DNA from: Acanthaster planci
Lineage: Eukaryota; Echinodermata; Asteroidea; Valvatida; Acanthasteridae
Assembly (NCBI RefSeq): GCF_001949145.1
Contig: NW_019091367.1
Span: 1,620,575-1,684,574 of the forward strand
DNA length: 64,000 nt
Reading direction: 5' to 3'
The notes beneath the pieces were generated by a model, which had not been told where the DNA came from, searched no databases, and saw only the letters and a program-made list of their open reading frames with translations. How positions within the stretch are numbered: the stretch's first letter is position 1; every line of letters starts with the position of its first letter. Shown piece after piece: positions 39,101-54,100 of this stretch. The position numbers were made by a program, and so were the translations under genes.

Positions 39101-42100
39101 TTCTTGTGTAAACTTGTCCTATCAAAACCCGGTAATTGTGTTTAACAAAACTTATCGTGCTTGTATGTTTTGTTGGCCACTTTTATGGCCTGATTTCACA
39201 CACATTGACATGAAGATTTAGGTTTTATGCCTCAAAATGAGATTAGGGCACTCGGACATTGCCATCCACCTTTCCGTCATAGAATTCATGTGCCTTCAGG
39301 ACAACAATGCCTTTTACAGCAGTGCTTTCATCAAGGGAAATGGATATTGTGTGTTGCTTGAAACAGGGCAAGGCCAGCTCCAGGATGGAAAGAGGGGATG
39401 ATGGGGGTGTTATTAACTGGAGTCCCACAGAGAGTGTTCATAAAGGACATGGTTTTCCTTCGTATAGGTTTTAATTTAAAACGTCACTGATCATATAGAG
39501 GAGACAGGGGGCTGAAAGGTGTCAGTTCTGTGACAAAATGATATCTGTGGCACACATATGTAGGACGTGGGAACCAAAATAAAGATAGTTGGAAGCCCTG
39601 CAGTGTACATGCATTATTTGCGATTAACAACATGTTTTCTTTGATTTCTCATGCCCTGCGTGTTAATGTAGGATACATACTCAGTGGATTATGTTCTAAA
39701 GTTTTGCAATATTTCCAGTTTGGTTGTGCTTATTCCATTTTGTTGTCCCTGGGATACAGGTGTACCTCGTGCGTCTCCAGTGACTGGAACTGTGATTGGT
39801 GTGTTTATGGCAACAGGTGCACTCACAGGAGCAATGAATGTGCCCAGGGGGACTACATCGTCACTGGAAACAACGTCAGTTACTCTTTCAAATTTGGCCT
39901 GTTTTGACCCGAAACGTCTTAAAGTGTAGGAGAGTTTTACAGTGGAAAGTATGTTTGTGTCCATTTGTGGTTTTCACTGATAGTGGCATTGCCATCGATG
40001 TTTCAATATTTAAGAGTAAAATGAGTGATTTTCAGGTTGAAATTTCGGTGTCACTGTTGCTTCTGCATCGAAAGAGTCTGGAGTTTGAAGGGGGCGGCAG
40101 GTATTGAAACAGTACTATAGCCAAGGGAGGAGTGCACAGACCCCTTGAAAAATAAATCCCATCCTTTTTGTCACACCCCTCCAGAATCAAAGTTACAAAA
40201 TAAGGTTTTGAGGGGAAAAAAACAATAATTTGGTGCCTCTTCCATGACATCCAGCCCCTCCCCCTTTCACCCCACGATTGCGAGAATCCTTACTTTGCTA
40301 CATTAATTGAAACCCTTCTAGCAAAACACATGAATATGCTCTTTTGGAGTGTTGGTGTTCACCTTTCCCCCACCACAATTCTTTCTGATGAAAACAGAGA
40401 AGATGCCAGAAAAAAAGGGAATTCATTTTATGCAGGTGTCGTACATGTATGTACACACACATTGAGAGTACAGTATCTCAAGTTTCAGAGAGGTCACGCC
40501 AACCCGTGTAATTAGGTGGACTCATGTACTATTCCTAAGCTGTGGGGGAATAGGGGGCTGTGCATGTCCCCGCAACTCAGTCCAGCTTTGCTTAATGAAA
40601 GAAATTCCCACTGCATGGTGCTGACCAAAAGATACATACAAATACACTGTCAAGGCATCCAAGGTAGGAGCGGGTATTAAGGGACATATTTGGGACCCCC
40701 CCATTTTGTAATTAATGGAATATAAATCCTGAACTGATTTCTTGCAAATGTCAAAAACTGTGCGGCCATGGAGGGTGCCACCCGTTGTCTGATTCTGCCT
40801 ACTTTGAGCAGCGCTGACATACAAAGATTGTAACAAGTGCCCTTTTTACATTTAACACCCCTCACATCAGAATGACCATACACCAACACCAACGGAATAG
40901 AGTTGGATGGATATTTTTACAGATAATTGCATTTCATGCAGTGAACATAATGATGTTTCAGTGTGGTACGCCGTATATTGATTGTGCATTTTGGATGAAA
41001 TAGAGGGATTACAGTACTTGTTTTGGAAGCCAAGTTGTTCACATATGTTTTGAGGAAGTGATTTTCTTTCAGTAAGTTGTTCATGTCCTGTTTATACATC
41101 ATTCATATGTTCTGTTTTTGCTGCTGATGTGAATGTGTCATGATACCGTCGCCGACAAATTGGCATGGCCACTAGATAAGGCCGACAATTGATCCAGCAG
41201 TCTTGGACCCAACTTTTGTGTTTTTTCTTTAATATTTTCATATCATGATGATCACAGATATTGTTCACTCTAGGCTGCTCGAGTTCCACAGCTTCCTGTT
41301 TTTCTCATGGTGATGCCAATTTCAGGGCCTGTGAGCCCAACGCTCACGTTTCAATACTCGAACTTGGGTTATGGGGGCAGGAAATGGGAGCTGAAATAGC
41401 ATTTGCAGTCTTCATGTTGCCACTGAAAAGATTTCATAACAGCTTTTTGCTCACACTGTTTTGGGGCTTTCGTTCAAGGAGGGTTTTTCCCCCATGAAGT
41501 AATTCTTTGAGAAATAAAAACATTCGAGGTAGCAGCTGGTACTCTATCAGAAGTTCAAAGATTCAGTTTAAACAGTGGTGCGCAAATAATAAACAAGCTA
41601 AGTAGCCTTACTGTTGTGGGAATGGGAAATGGGGATATTGCCATCCCCCCCAGCACCATGTGAAATTGTCAGATGTGTACACTGCCTGTGTATAAGATAC
41701 AGTCTTAATTTCATTCTTAAACATGTGCATCCCTCGATGCCCCCCAAAATTTCACCTTAGTTGCGTCACCGAGTCGGCTGTGTTTAAACAGGATCCTTCC
41801 ATGTTCATTCTTTATCAAAGCTTCCGTCTCAAAGAGAAGATCAGATGCATGCCCCAAATGTTACCGTTGATTGTAGTGCAGCACTTGACGATGAGTTTGT
41901 ATAGGTGGTATGGTCTTGATACCCGGTTTTTCTGCCTTGCAGAACCCAGATGCCTCCTCAATGCAAGGGCCAGGATTCTGTCCACAGCTGCAACGTCAGA
42001 TGCAGGAGGTACTCGTGCCGGTGGGCATTACTCGGGAAATATATGTCTCTGCCTCCAACTTGCCCAATGCTACTCAGGTGAAGATTGTACCCATGTGGTG

Positions 42101-45100
42101 GGCATCTAAGAGAGGGGGGGCATTCTCAGGGAGGAAAAAAACTCCAACAGAAAAAAAAAAATACAAGAGATCAGAAAGGATAAAGATCACCAGCTCCTAT
42201 AGAAATGGCTCTGATGAGTTGAATCCCCTTCACTCTATCTTGAGGGTTTTGTTGGTCTGGGAGGGGGACTCTGGAAGGAAATCTCCAAAAGGAAAAAAAT
42301 GAAAAATTACCAGTTCAAAAATCACCAGTTTCCTATACAAATCCCTCTCGAGTCAAGGGTCCTCCACTCTCTATGGTTTTTCAGTCTGATTCTTTCAAGT
42401 GCTTGCTACCGCTGGCAAGGGCTATGCCCCCCACCTTTCAAGTGCTGTCCATGTTTTATTGAGGAAACGATTTTGTTGCCTGGACTAGGTCATATTGCAT
42501 TGTGCTTTATCACTGTTATAATGCGTATGCTGCATACTTGGCTGCCTTGTCAAGGCTAAACTGCACATATGAAGCACAATTAACAAGCACATTTCATTGG
42601 TTGTACCGTGGTTACAGTAAAGAACACTTCTGACTTTCAGCATCTCCGGTCCGGTCATTTTGAAATCTATTTGTTTTGAATGTCATTTTGAACTTGATTA
42701 ATCACTTCTTGGCGGGTTGCCTGGTACCGGACACATTGGCTCTATATGAACAGCCGGGGTGCCCGAAATCGGACAAAGGAGCTGGACCTTGTAACAAAAG
42801 ACTGTACTCGGAACAAAATACCGGGCTACTGGGCATTGCCAACATTTTTTCAGTTGTCAATAGTGGAGGTAATCCATCATTGTTTTGAAAGAGTATACTA
42901 CTGTTTGTGGCATTCAGTGCAAGTGGATTATGACCGGGTACAAAAGAACTCCAGCGATGAGCAAATACAATAGTGCTGCACGCTAATCTGGCCGCATTTA
43001 AAAAGATGCCAGCAGTGCACTGGGCCAATTTCGGGAACAAAAGAAACTTATGTAACACCACACAATCTGGGCTCTTTTTACAAAGTGGTAGGCCTGGCTG
43101 AAATACTCGGGCGTCAGTAGATGTTGTCTGTCAGATTAGAGGAGCCACCAGACAGTCACTCGTGTGGGTGTAAACATCCAGTTAATGAAGTTATGGGAAT
43201 TCATCCTGCAACTTCAAACTAAACCCGGCAGCAAGTGGACAAAGTTCCGTAGCTTGCTGTGTCCTTGTGCAGTCTGGAGTCTTTGAAATTTGTTTCTATT
43301 TTTCTATTTAGATTTAACATATTAAAGTTTGGGTGGCGTGTACTGGTACACATGTGCCCCTGCTGAACGTACACACACTGGGTAAACAAAGGTAAACTAA
43401 TGAAGTTCAACAAAAACACAAAACACAAACAAATTTGAATTGCATGGAACATGCTGTGGATTTATCGTCGACAGTTAACAAAAGACTACCAGTGTGCTTT
43501 GAAGGTAGAAGGGGCCTTGCAGACCAGCCCAGCCATTGTGATGGAGCCAGACCGCATACAATGCAGTGGACGGATGGTAAGATTTGCATGATACTTTCTC
43601 CCTTTTTCTTAAAGGAAACCCAGACCCATTTTAGTATATCCTAAATACCTTTACTTACTCGCATTATCTATTCCTTGGTGGTGATGTTTTTTTTTTTCAG
43701 CAATTGCATGACCAGTAATGAAAGGGTAGATGTACATATTCCTCTGTCTTGAGAGTATTGCATTCCTTATGCAACCCTCAAATCAGTATTGTCTTTTGAA
43801 AAACCACTTCATTGTCCCAGGCCTAATTCTGCCTAAAAAGCCAAAAAGAAAATTTTTAGAGAATAATTTCAAATACAATTGAAGGGAAAAGTAATTAAAG
43901 GTTTCAGGTAAAAAAATGAACTTAGACCCCCCCCCAATTTTTTTTTTCCTGTGAAAGAAGTATCACTCCGTCTGTGACCGGTGCTAAAAAGTAAGTTCTC
44001 TGTGAGTGGCTTTTCCAGTACATGTCTTACTACTTTTTTCTTTCAGTACACTTATAAGGCTGATAAGCAAGAGCTGGTGGTACAGTTGAGCATAAGCTGG
44101 AATGGTGACAGGCAACTGGATGATCCAGACGGCTTCAATGGTGAGCGACAGTCTCTACTGACTAATCGTACAGTGCTGTGATAGCACCTGGCTAATGCGT
44201 AACTCACAATGAAATTTTTCTCTCTAATTGGCAATCCACAACACCCTTTTTTCGACAAGGCATTTAATGTTATATAAACCACACAGTATGACTGTGTATT
44301 TACATTTCATAATGCCCGCTGTGACTTGATAATGCCCACTTCGTAACAACCTGCTGGACACGTGGCTATGATGAGACAGTTTAATCCATTCTTACTTGTC
44401 TGTGTGCATCACATATGCTCCAAATCCATATAAGGAGATTCTTCTGGACCATTTGCATGCGGAATATACCATAAAATGGACGGGGGTGTTTGGGAAAAGG
44501 AAAGTAAAATTCTTGGAACAAAATTGTTCGAAATTTATCATTTATTGACTTTTTTGACTCTGACAAGAAAAGTATTTATGAATGGAAATAAATATGTGCT
44601 TTCGGTCTTAAACTAATGCTTAAGACCAGCTCAGGAGAATGAGATCTGATAATGACCTCACCTGTAGTTTGGGCATTAGTGGCGTCCATTCTCCTTAATT
44701 GGTCTTAAACACATGTATAAGACGTGCCAAGCACATTCATTATTTATTCCCTGATGTATGATATGCCCCACAAGAATGATATCACTGCAGTGTACAGCTT
44801 CGAACTCGGGCAGTGAGAACTGACTTCTGAAGTTAATCATCAGCTGTCTTCCCCCCAGCCAGCAACGCTGAACTTTTTCATCTCTTTGGTTTTGCCCCGC
44901 TGAAATGTAAAAGGCTTCAGATATGCCCTCCCCCCCCAAAAAAAGTAGGTGCACCTAGACGCCCATTACCAACTACACTAAAACCCAAGTCATGCCAATT
45001 GGAAAGCAAAGCATGTTTTTTTTTTATTTCTGTATACAGTGACACTCTACAAGTGTGGAGTGGATCGGCTGGACTGCAGTCGGTGCCTTTCAAACGAAAC

Positions 45101-48100
45101 AGCCAGACCGGAGCTGGAGTGCCGCTGGTGTGACAGTCAGTGCTCCTTCAAAGATGACTCCATGTGTGGTAGTGAAGGACTTGACCCCAGTGACCCATGC
45201 CCGGCGCCTGCTCTGACAAAGGTCTCATCAGTGTTGTCGTGGAGTCCGTCACAAGTCCTCCACAAGTCAGTCACAAGTTGTCCAGTCTCAAGTCACAAGC
45301 TGGTCAAATGCACTGTGGCAAAATCACTCCCTTGTCTTGCTTCAAAGTTTAATTTACCCTTTGCTAATGGAGCACCCATAATTAGCGCTCTCCCAAACTT
45401 GGTGCAAGCTAGTGTAGTTACTTAGCTAAGCAACCAGCAAACTTGTCTGTGTCATCTTGCTGGTTTGAATCCGTAATGTACATGTATTCAGCGGTGGTTA
45501 TTGTAGTCGCTGAACTGAAGATAGAAATTGTGCACTGTGAAGATGTATTATGTTGTACACATTGATTATGTGTGTTGATATGCATGCTATCATTCATTTG
45601 TGCTACTTGTGACCTGCCTTATGGTATGACTTGTGATGGGCTCTGCTACAATTGTGGGTTATCTGTGATGGGCTCTGCTACAATTGTGGGTTATCTGTGA
45701 TGGGCTCTGCTACAGTCATGGGTTATTTGCGTGTTATTGCCACTAGTCTGTATAGATATAAGTAAAATCTCCTGGATGTGCTTACTGCAAGCATTCAATC
45801 AATTTCACAAGAACAAGGTTTCTGCTGACAGAGCCTCTGGATATGTTACAGAAGCTGAGCTTCAAGCTTGGCATAGATCATGCCAGCTTTAACCATTGGA
45901 AGAACTTGAGTAGTGTAGCTAAGAACTCTGTAATAATTCAAATTTTGAGCTTCAAGCGTGGCATAGATATTNNNNNNNNNNNNNNNNNNNNNNNNNNNNN
46001 NNNNNNNNNNNNNNNNNNNNNNNNNNNNNNNNNNNNNNNNNNNNNNNNNNNNNNNNNNNNNNNNNNNNNNNNNNNNNNNNNNNNNNNNNNNNNNNNNNNN
46101 NNNNNNNNNNNNNNNNNNNNNNNNNNNNNNNNNNNNNNNNNNNNNNNNNNNNNNNNNNNNNNNNNNNNNNNNNNNNNNNNNNNNNNNNNNNNNNNNNNNN
46201 NNNNNNNNNNNNNNNNNNNNNNNNNNNNNNNNNNNNNNNNNNNNNNNNNNNNNNNNNNNNNNNNNNNNNNNNNNNNNNNNNNNNNNNNNNNNNNNNNNNN
46301 NNNNNNNNNNNNNNNNNNNNNNNNNNNNNNNNNNNNNNNNNNNNNNNNNNNNNNNNNNNNNNNNNNNNNNNNNNNNNNNNNNNNNNNNNNNNNNNNNNNN
46401 NNNNNNNNNNNNNNNNNNNNNNNNNNNNNNNNTTTTCAAATGACTGTCTATGGAAACAGTTTACCCACCATCACTGAATATAGATACGTAAGATTATCAA
46501 GGACTATAGCAAGCATTAACCATGTATGATGTTGGGCAGTGATGATGACCAAAGAGAAGCTGCTGCTAGGTAACAGTGCCCTCTTTTGTTTATTTGTAAA
46601 GTATTTTAACATTAAACTTATCACACTCCTGTAGTCATGATTGTTTCTGTAGCACTGTAGTACTCCTCCAGTCACCGTCGTGATGTTTTGTACTGTACAT
46701 TTTTGTTAACATAGCTCCAATTGTGCCTGTGCATTAGTTACCGATCACGTACCGCGTCCCTGACAAACACAACTTTCAACCAATAGCATTCAAGTTTGAT
46801 TTTTAATAAAACAGGTTGAGCCTGAAACCGGACCAATGGAAGGCAACACCTTCGTCAAAATATCAGGAACCAACATCGGGCGATATTTTGAAGATATCCG
46901 CAGCGTGATGATTGGTCAGCAACCGTGTGATCTCACTGATTTGAGAGACCAGTATGTCACTGGACAAAGGTATTCCGATCAGTTTGGAATTGAGAAGAGT
47001 TACAGTTGGTAAATTACTGTTAACAGGTCCCCAACTCACTTCGAAACTCTAAATTGTCAGCGCAAAATGTCAAGATTCGTATTTCACCACGTAAGGCAAT
47101 CTCTACTGCAGCCTAAGTGACAGCTGACGGCTGTCTCCCTCCCCCCGTCACAAGCAAAGATGATATAGCGCCGCGTAGCGGTGCAAGATGGGTAATTCTG
47201 CCATAAAGGTGTTATCACGATGGGCGCCATTTGAGTGTGAACGTTAATGAACGTGCGTGCCTGTTGCTGCACCTGCGCCTGTGCATTAACATGCACTGCG
47301 CAGGTGTAGTCCAACCAGAATGGCGCCCATGTGATAACAACATTTTACGTGTATTCGTGGTGAAGTTCCCCATCTTGCGCCGCTATGCGGCGCTATACGA
47401 TCTTTGGTCACAAGTTGTCTCCATCCCACCTTCTTGATTCCATTGTTATTACACTCTTGGACTTTTTTTTACCAGACAGCCATTCTGGGATCACGTTGTT
47501 TGAGTCTACTTTAAGTTGTGCACACTCTGAAATGTGAAAGAGCTTGACTTTTTTGCTATAATTATAGGTATGGCCCAACTTTGAGAAATCTATTCATGTG
47601 GATGATAAAAAAAGAAGCATGACTGTTTGAAATCACCCATCCACAAATGAGGATAGAAATCTGTGATTCGCCTCTGCTACACCGGTACATCATCTTTATC
47701 CCATGCACATTAATTATTTAGAAACATTTGTGTGTGGAGTTCCTTGCTTTTGATTCCAAAAGAATGAAAAACTGACTTGTTAACATGGCCTATGCTAAAC
47801 GCAGTGTCTCTGTCGTTGAATTGGTAGTGTTGGATGCAGGACTGGTGGTATGACACCTGGCTCAGCTCAGCCAATCACCATATCCGTTGCTTCTCCAGGC
47901 AGCAGCGATTTGATGAGCACAGGGGATATCACATTCACCTACACGGTAACTTATTGAATGGTTCACTCCATATTCAAATTTCAAACTGTGACTCACTCAG
48001 GCAGAATTAAAATTTGAGCATTCGCCACATATGGGATGTGGTTGAGACATCGATACACTTTGGTCAAGTTTGATCGGCAGTCGTTGTAAACCAGCGATAA

Positions 48101-51100
48101 CATCTATGCTGGGCACCAGGCAAAATTTGACCTGTGGTGGGAAGGTAGCTCCTGATTAGACTTTGCTTTGCCTCAGTGATTATTTGACTCACCAGTTGGG
48201 ATTCAAAAAATGTGGTTTCAGTTTTCCACTGACAGATGAAAATCTTGGTGCATTTTATCTGGTTGAATAGTTTACTGTGAGATGGCATTTCAGAAAAAGC
48301 ATCACACTCGCTCATTGTTAAACATGGTGATCACTCTGGGCACGAAGCCAAACTGGCAAATACAAATGCCAGCTGAAGAAGGGAGCTTTGAGGCAGGGAG
48401 CCCTTGAAACATTTCCCCTTGCACTGTGCCAACGGAGCCATCCTGCCGTATGTCGGTCAACCTCCAAGTTGCCCAGTTGTTTCTGCCAAGCACATTCTTG
48501 GAGTGCACGGGATTTTCACCCAAATATGGTCAATGATCCTAGTCTGTTTGTTTTTCATTGGATATGTTGCAGACCTGATCCCAACAGCAGACAAGATCTG
48601 GCACTAGAAGCCAAAACACATGTTATAGTGAGCAAAGCATTAGCCAGTTAAAAATCTACCAGTAATGAGATAATTCAGAACAAATCAGCACTCTAGAAAC
48701 TCTCAGAAACTATCAAACATGAAAAATACACACCTATCAGGAAAGCATTGTAGCACATTGATCGGTATGGGCAATTTCAATACAGTGATTACAGTGAGTG
48801 CTTACATTCCAAGCAATTGCTGTGGCTTATGTTCCACACTGAACTTAAGCTACATGTGGCTATCTTGTCCTGAATCCAACAGAACCCCATGATCACCCAA
48901 ATCACTCCGCACCAGGGCCCTGCTGATGGTGGCACCGTGGTAACCATCAGTGGAACCAACCTGAACACGGGCAGGGACATCCGAGCCTCAGTGGCCTCCA
49001 ACGTGCCTTGTCTGATTGACCGCGAGAGGTAAAGGCTGAAGCTTTTGCTACCCTCCTTCAACTGCCAAGAGGCCAAGAAATTGAAAAAAATTGCAGCTCA
49101 GGTGCCATTTTTCCTGTGCCAACGTGTCAGAGTTTACAAGCCACTTGTGACTCTTCACATGATTGAAATGGGTTCGGGATTTCCACAGTCCTCTCTCTAG
49201 TTAGGCGTATACATGCCTATAGGTGCCTGGGAGGGTAGAGGTCATGTTACACTGAACTCAGGCTGTGGCAGAAGCTGATCTCAATGCCCTCTGTGTAGGG
49301 GTAATAACTTTGAAGTGCTTTTAAACTTCGATATTAAAGTGCCATAGAAGCACAGGTGACTATTATTACGCTTCTTCAGCAATTAAGAGTTGGTACAGTA
49401 CAGTCCACGTGTATTGACCAGTTCTGTCTTGAGATGAAGGTCTCCTGGTGAAAGCTGTTAGGTTCATCATACACCTGTACCGACATCATACATCACCTGT
49501 AACGACTAGTATTGTATTTTGATGCATTGTATTATCTCCTGCTTGTCAGTGTTTGTCCGTATGTGTATCATTGCCAAAAACATGTTCATGTCTTGTATTG
49601 TCCTATGTTATAATATGTATGTCTGTCAATAGGTTGGGTACAAGAGCAAATCTATGCTTCACCCTTTACCTAAATGTTGTTCTTTAACGTGTTAATAAAG
49701 GTTGCGATGGTAACGTTCTTGTGCAGATGAGTTTTATCGTACAGTGTTTGTAAACGTACATGCGTCACATGTGAAGTTAAAAAGTGATGTTTGACAGCAA
49801 GGTGTCACTTGTTGCAAAATGTAAAATATTTGTAGCTATGTGAATATTCTTTTCATTGCTGCAGGTGGTAATGATTGCTTTAGGCTCTTAACATGAAACA
49901 TGAAGGTTCTTGACTAAACGAAGAATGACCGCTTTCCCAGTTCCGTTGAAACCTGTTGAAGCATACCCCCATTCAAATTTTAATTGAATGCTGCTTTTGC
50001 TATCTCCTTTTACTCAGAGGCAGTGACTCGAGGATGGAGTGTCGCACCACAAACTCCTCCGTGAATGATATGGGCCCGTTGTCTTTGATGTTTGACGGGG
50101 CTTTAAGAAGGTCCCAGACCAATTTTACCTACAATCCCAACCCTAACGTCACCGACATCAACCCACGAAAGAGTGTCGTGTCGTAAGTATATCGTCGTAC
50201 ACAGAAGATTTTATGCTAGGCAGATGTTGCTACTCTTTTACCAGTCCGTCAACGCACAGCGCACTAGTTCTTTTTGTTTTTCCTTGGATTTTCTCCCCCA
50301 ATGCCACAGATTTTGTACATAATTATTTCTCAGTGGCGTTTCGGCCAGTTTTAAATCTCCATCTTAATCAAACTTAATCGAGTAAAGACACAAGGCATAA
50401 GGACATCATGATGACGTTATTAAAAAAAGCAATCTTTTGTTTTGCATATTTGAGATTATCCGATCATCTGGAAATTCGGTTGGGAAGACGTGTGCTGTAT
50501 AGCAAATGTGAAATGATATCATAATGACATCACTTGATTTTTTGAAATGCATTTTATCATTTATTTTTTGGATTATTTTCTTTGATAAGTTTCAGCTTTA
50601 CTCCAAGTCAGATTATACATTACAGATAAAAAGACCTTCTTGATTAAAGTATCTTTTATGATGATGACATCAAATGATTTAATATGGATCTTTTATTCTT
50701 TAACTGATTTTTACATACTCTTCCTAGATGTACTTTGAGTGGATAACTTGTTTGTTATATGTCATCGCATGCCAATCACCAGTCCAGTGACAAGTAAAGG
50801 GACTGCAATTGCCTCGGACTCGGACATATTAAGAAGTGGGTGGGGGGAGCAAACTTATTTCCAAGGGCCGAAAAAATCGAACATTTTTTCATCTGACCTT
50901 TTATGACTTTTTTGAGAGGTGAGGCTACATCTTGGGGCTTCTTACATGCTTTTTTAAGGGAAAAAACTGAACTAGACCAAAAACTTTGCCTTTCATTTGC
51001 TTTGCTAAAAACAAATGGGTCTGTGTTGGTGAGGGCCATGGCCCCCATTTCACCCTCCTTGACTTGACTTGGGAGCAGGTTGCTTGTGATGGATTGGTGA

Positions 51101-54100
51101 TGACCTCTGGTAAATTCTGATGATTGAATTTGGAGTTCGGCCTGCTTAATTTTGTTGGCAGGGGCGGTCGAACAATGAATGTGACCGGCCGGAACTTTTT
51201 GCAAATCCAATCGCCGCTGATTATTGCCACATTGGAAATGGATGCCGATACTAACCAGACATTTAATGAGGTAAGGCATGAATCGCATTCACTCACCTTC
51301 AGCAGTTACTTTGAAATACCAAACTTAAATTGACAAATATCCAAGCTCTGGGTTTATGTGTGTCATTGGGTTTTTTCTTGGGTTTAATTACACAAGCCTT
51401 CACAAAATTTCAATGACCTGTCTAAAAAACACAAAAGGGAACCTTTTGATAAATCACTCACTCATAAGAGTTGACATAAAAACATTATTCTTTCCTTTAA
51501 TTTCCTCGTACATACATTTGTTGTAATTGATATACAGTCTGCCCTGTAATCTATTCCTGTAACATTGCAAGACCGTTTTCTACAACAAGCCTCAGCTTCT
51601 TAAAAATGTCCCTTATTCTTTTAATCTCCTTTTCTTCATGCAAGGACATCTTTTCATTGTTTCTGTTGTGTATGTTTCATGGAGATCTCTCTCTCTAGAT
51701 ATGTGTATCATAGGCGTCAATCAGTTTCCATGTTTCCAAGTGGGAGGATACTTTATCAAGGTATACCTTTACCTTGCAAAAGCATTTGTTTAAAAACTTG
51801 CTAAAGTAGCCAGAAATCAGATCACACCACAGTGCATCTATACCCCAAAGTTTTCCGGGGCCCTTGAGCAGGCCCGGACCCCATGTCGCTCAGGACTTTG
51901 TGCTCACATTTGTTCTAATGAGGGCTATGTCCCCCTCCCCACACTTTTCATAATGGATTGACGCTCTTGATATTGTGTACAGTGAGAGAGAGCATAATTT
52001 GAAAGTACAGAAATTAAATATCTACCACAAAAGCAGCAAACTCACACACCATGAAACAGTACTCTGAGGAACGGTCTCAAGCCCCTTGCACCAAGTGCAT
52101 GTCGTAAATCGTCCCAAATTTCATTTCTTTGACTGTTGTTTGATTCTATCTCTGTTAGTCCTGCGAAATTACAGATGACACCCTCATGATGTGTAGGACC
52201 CCAGACATAAGCTCAGTCACCAGAGACGGGGTCAACGTTGGTCAGAGGAGGAGGAGACAGACGGAGACCAACTTGATCATCGGTTTCATCATGGCCGACG
52301 TCACCGGCCTGCAGAGGTGGTCGGAGAACCTCGCGCCGCCAGGTTTTGCATTCGAGTTTGTGAGGAACCCGGTCTTTGAGCGCTTCGAAGGAGATGGTAA
52401 CATCCTCAATCTGGAGGGCTTCAAGCTGACCATTAGGGTGAGGCTTTAAAGCCCTCGAGTCTTTTATGTGGCTTCCAATGTAACATTGCCAGGTCAGCGT
52501 GGAGATGCTTTCCCCACCTTGCTCCCCTGCGACCCAGGTTGGAATTCTGCCTTGGCCAACATATGGATTAGGTTTTCGGTCTCCACCTGATTCCATGATT
52601 TTCTTTGGAATATCTGATAAGGTTTGTCTCCCACCTTCTAAACTGAGTTGTGTTGCCATCTCTATTCAGGTGTCTTCTGGCTTGGGAGCTACTTTTGGGA
52701 AACCGTTTCTTTTATTACACGAAACAAATGCCATTACCTCTAAACAGTTTGCCCCTGCCTGGTGGTTAATAGCCTATCATCACTTGGTTGGTTTTTAAAA
52801 GATGATAAAATACCAAGTCGTTATAAATACTTTCTCAGTTTCATATGATGTTTTCACTCCCATGTCAGACCCGCTCCATTAAAAAATGGACGTGTGTCCT
52901 GTATATGCATGGGTTGGCGTCTGGATTTTTTCTGCAGATAATTAACCATTGCCTTTAACAATTCCCTTTTATGTTACTGGTTGGCACGGTAACTCTCCAC
53001 ATCCAGGGGGAAGACTTCAGCAGTGCACAAGATATAAATGAGGTCAAAGTGTTTGTCGGCAAAGAAATGTGTCCCATTGAAGTCTTTGACAACTCCATTT
53101 TGACGTGCGATGCCCCCACGTTACAGCCTGAGCCTTTAGACTATTCAAGCAACCTAACAAACACCTCCTTGCCTGCAGTCTACGTGAGTAGCGCAACCTA
53201 TCAAGCCATTAACCTTATTCCCCATTTTGATAAGGGTGCAACTTCAAACATTGCATGCCGTCCTCAACCCTCCAATGCTCTCTGTTATTTTTTTTCCCTC
53301 AGAGGGGCGACCACTCCCTCATTTCTTCAAAACTTGGCCATTCCTATCACTTTGTTGGGGGGGGGTGCAGAGGGCATTCAAGAGTAGTATTCGTGATTCC
53401 AAGTGTAAGCAGGATCCTAAATGTATATTCCTACTTGTCTGACACAGAAACAATTCCAGCCGAAAACTTTGACATATTGCGTCCTTCAAAATGAGCCACA
53501 CATATTTTGCCTTAGAGCCTCTATCTGTCACAGTACTCCACTTATGCAAGGGTAATTTTAGAGGATTTGTGAAGTTTACGAATGGTTCAGTAATTAACAA
53601 CTTTCAGTGCCATATTGTTGATCTCTGTTTTTATTTGACTTCAGCACACATTTTCTCATACCGTACATGCGAGTACCTGCCAGAATACTATTAAGGAAGG
53701 CAGAAACTGGACAGCAAGATGAAATCATTCTAAGCTGTTGCAGTGTCCCCTGCAGATTTCACACTGTTCTTTGCAAAATAAAAGAAACCTACCAAAAGTG
53801 TCCCCAGTGAAAGATTTCATTGCATTGCAGGTGCTGCACAGCAGCCGTTACCACTTCATTGGTTACGTCAGGTACCTCAGGAGCATCGAGATTGGGCTGA
53901 TCATCGGCATCGCTGCCGGTGTTCTGCTAATGTTGGTGCTCCTGTTTTCCTTTGGCCTCTGGCGCAAACTCCAAGGCTCCCAGAAGCAGATCGGGGCCAT
54001 CCTGGTCCAGATGGACGAATTGGAAAGAGGGATGGCGGAGGATCTCAGAATCGGTAAGGGTTTTGTGTCAAGTACACTAGTCACGGTCTTTCTTGTAACA

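Larger units (their letters stand above)
37706..39759 (+). other. Plexin intron 7
   Basis: Holds the antisense SINE (38800-39025) and the orphan fragment (39243-39428); otherwise nothing recognised. Confidence 0.5.

Noticed and set aside
45843-46529. Long frames across the N run
   Set aside because: Their length is produced by undetermined bases.
50776-51296. Two overlapping - strand frames of 170 and 123 codons
   Set aside because: They lie over dispersed repeat family E and antisense exon 17; no protein similarity.
52213-52659. 148-codon - strand frame over plexin exon 18
   Set aside because: Antisense shadow of a clearly coding, GC-rich exon.
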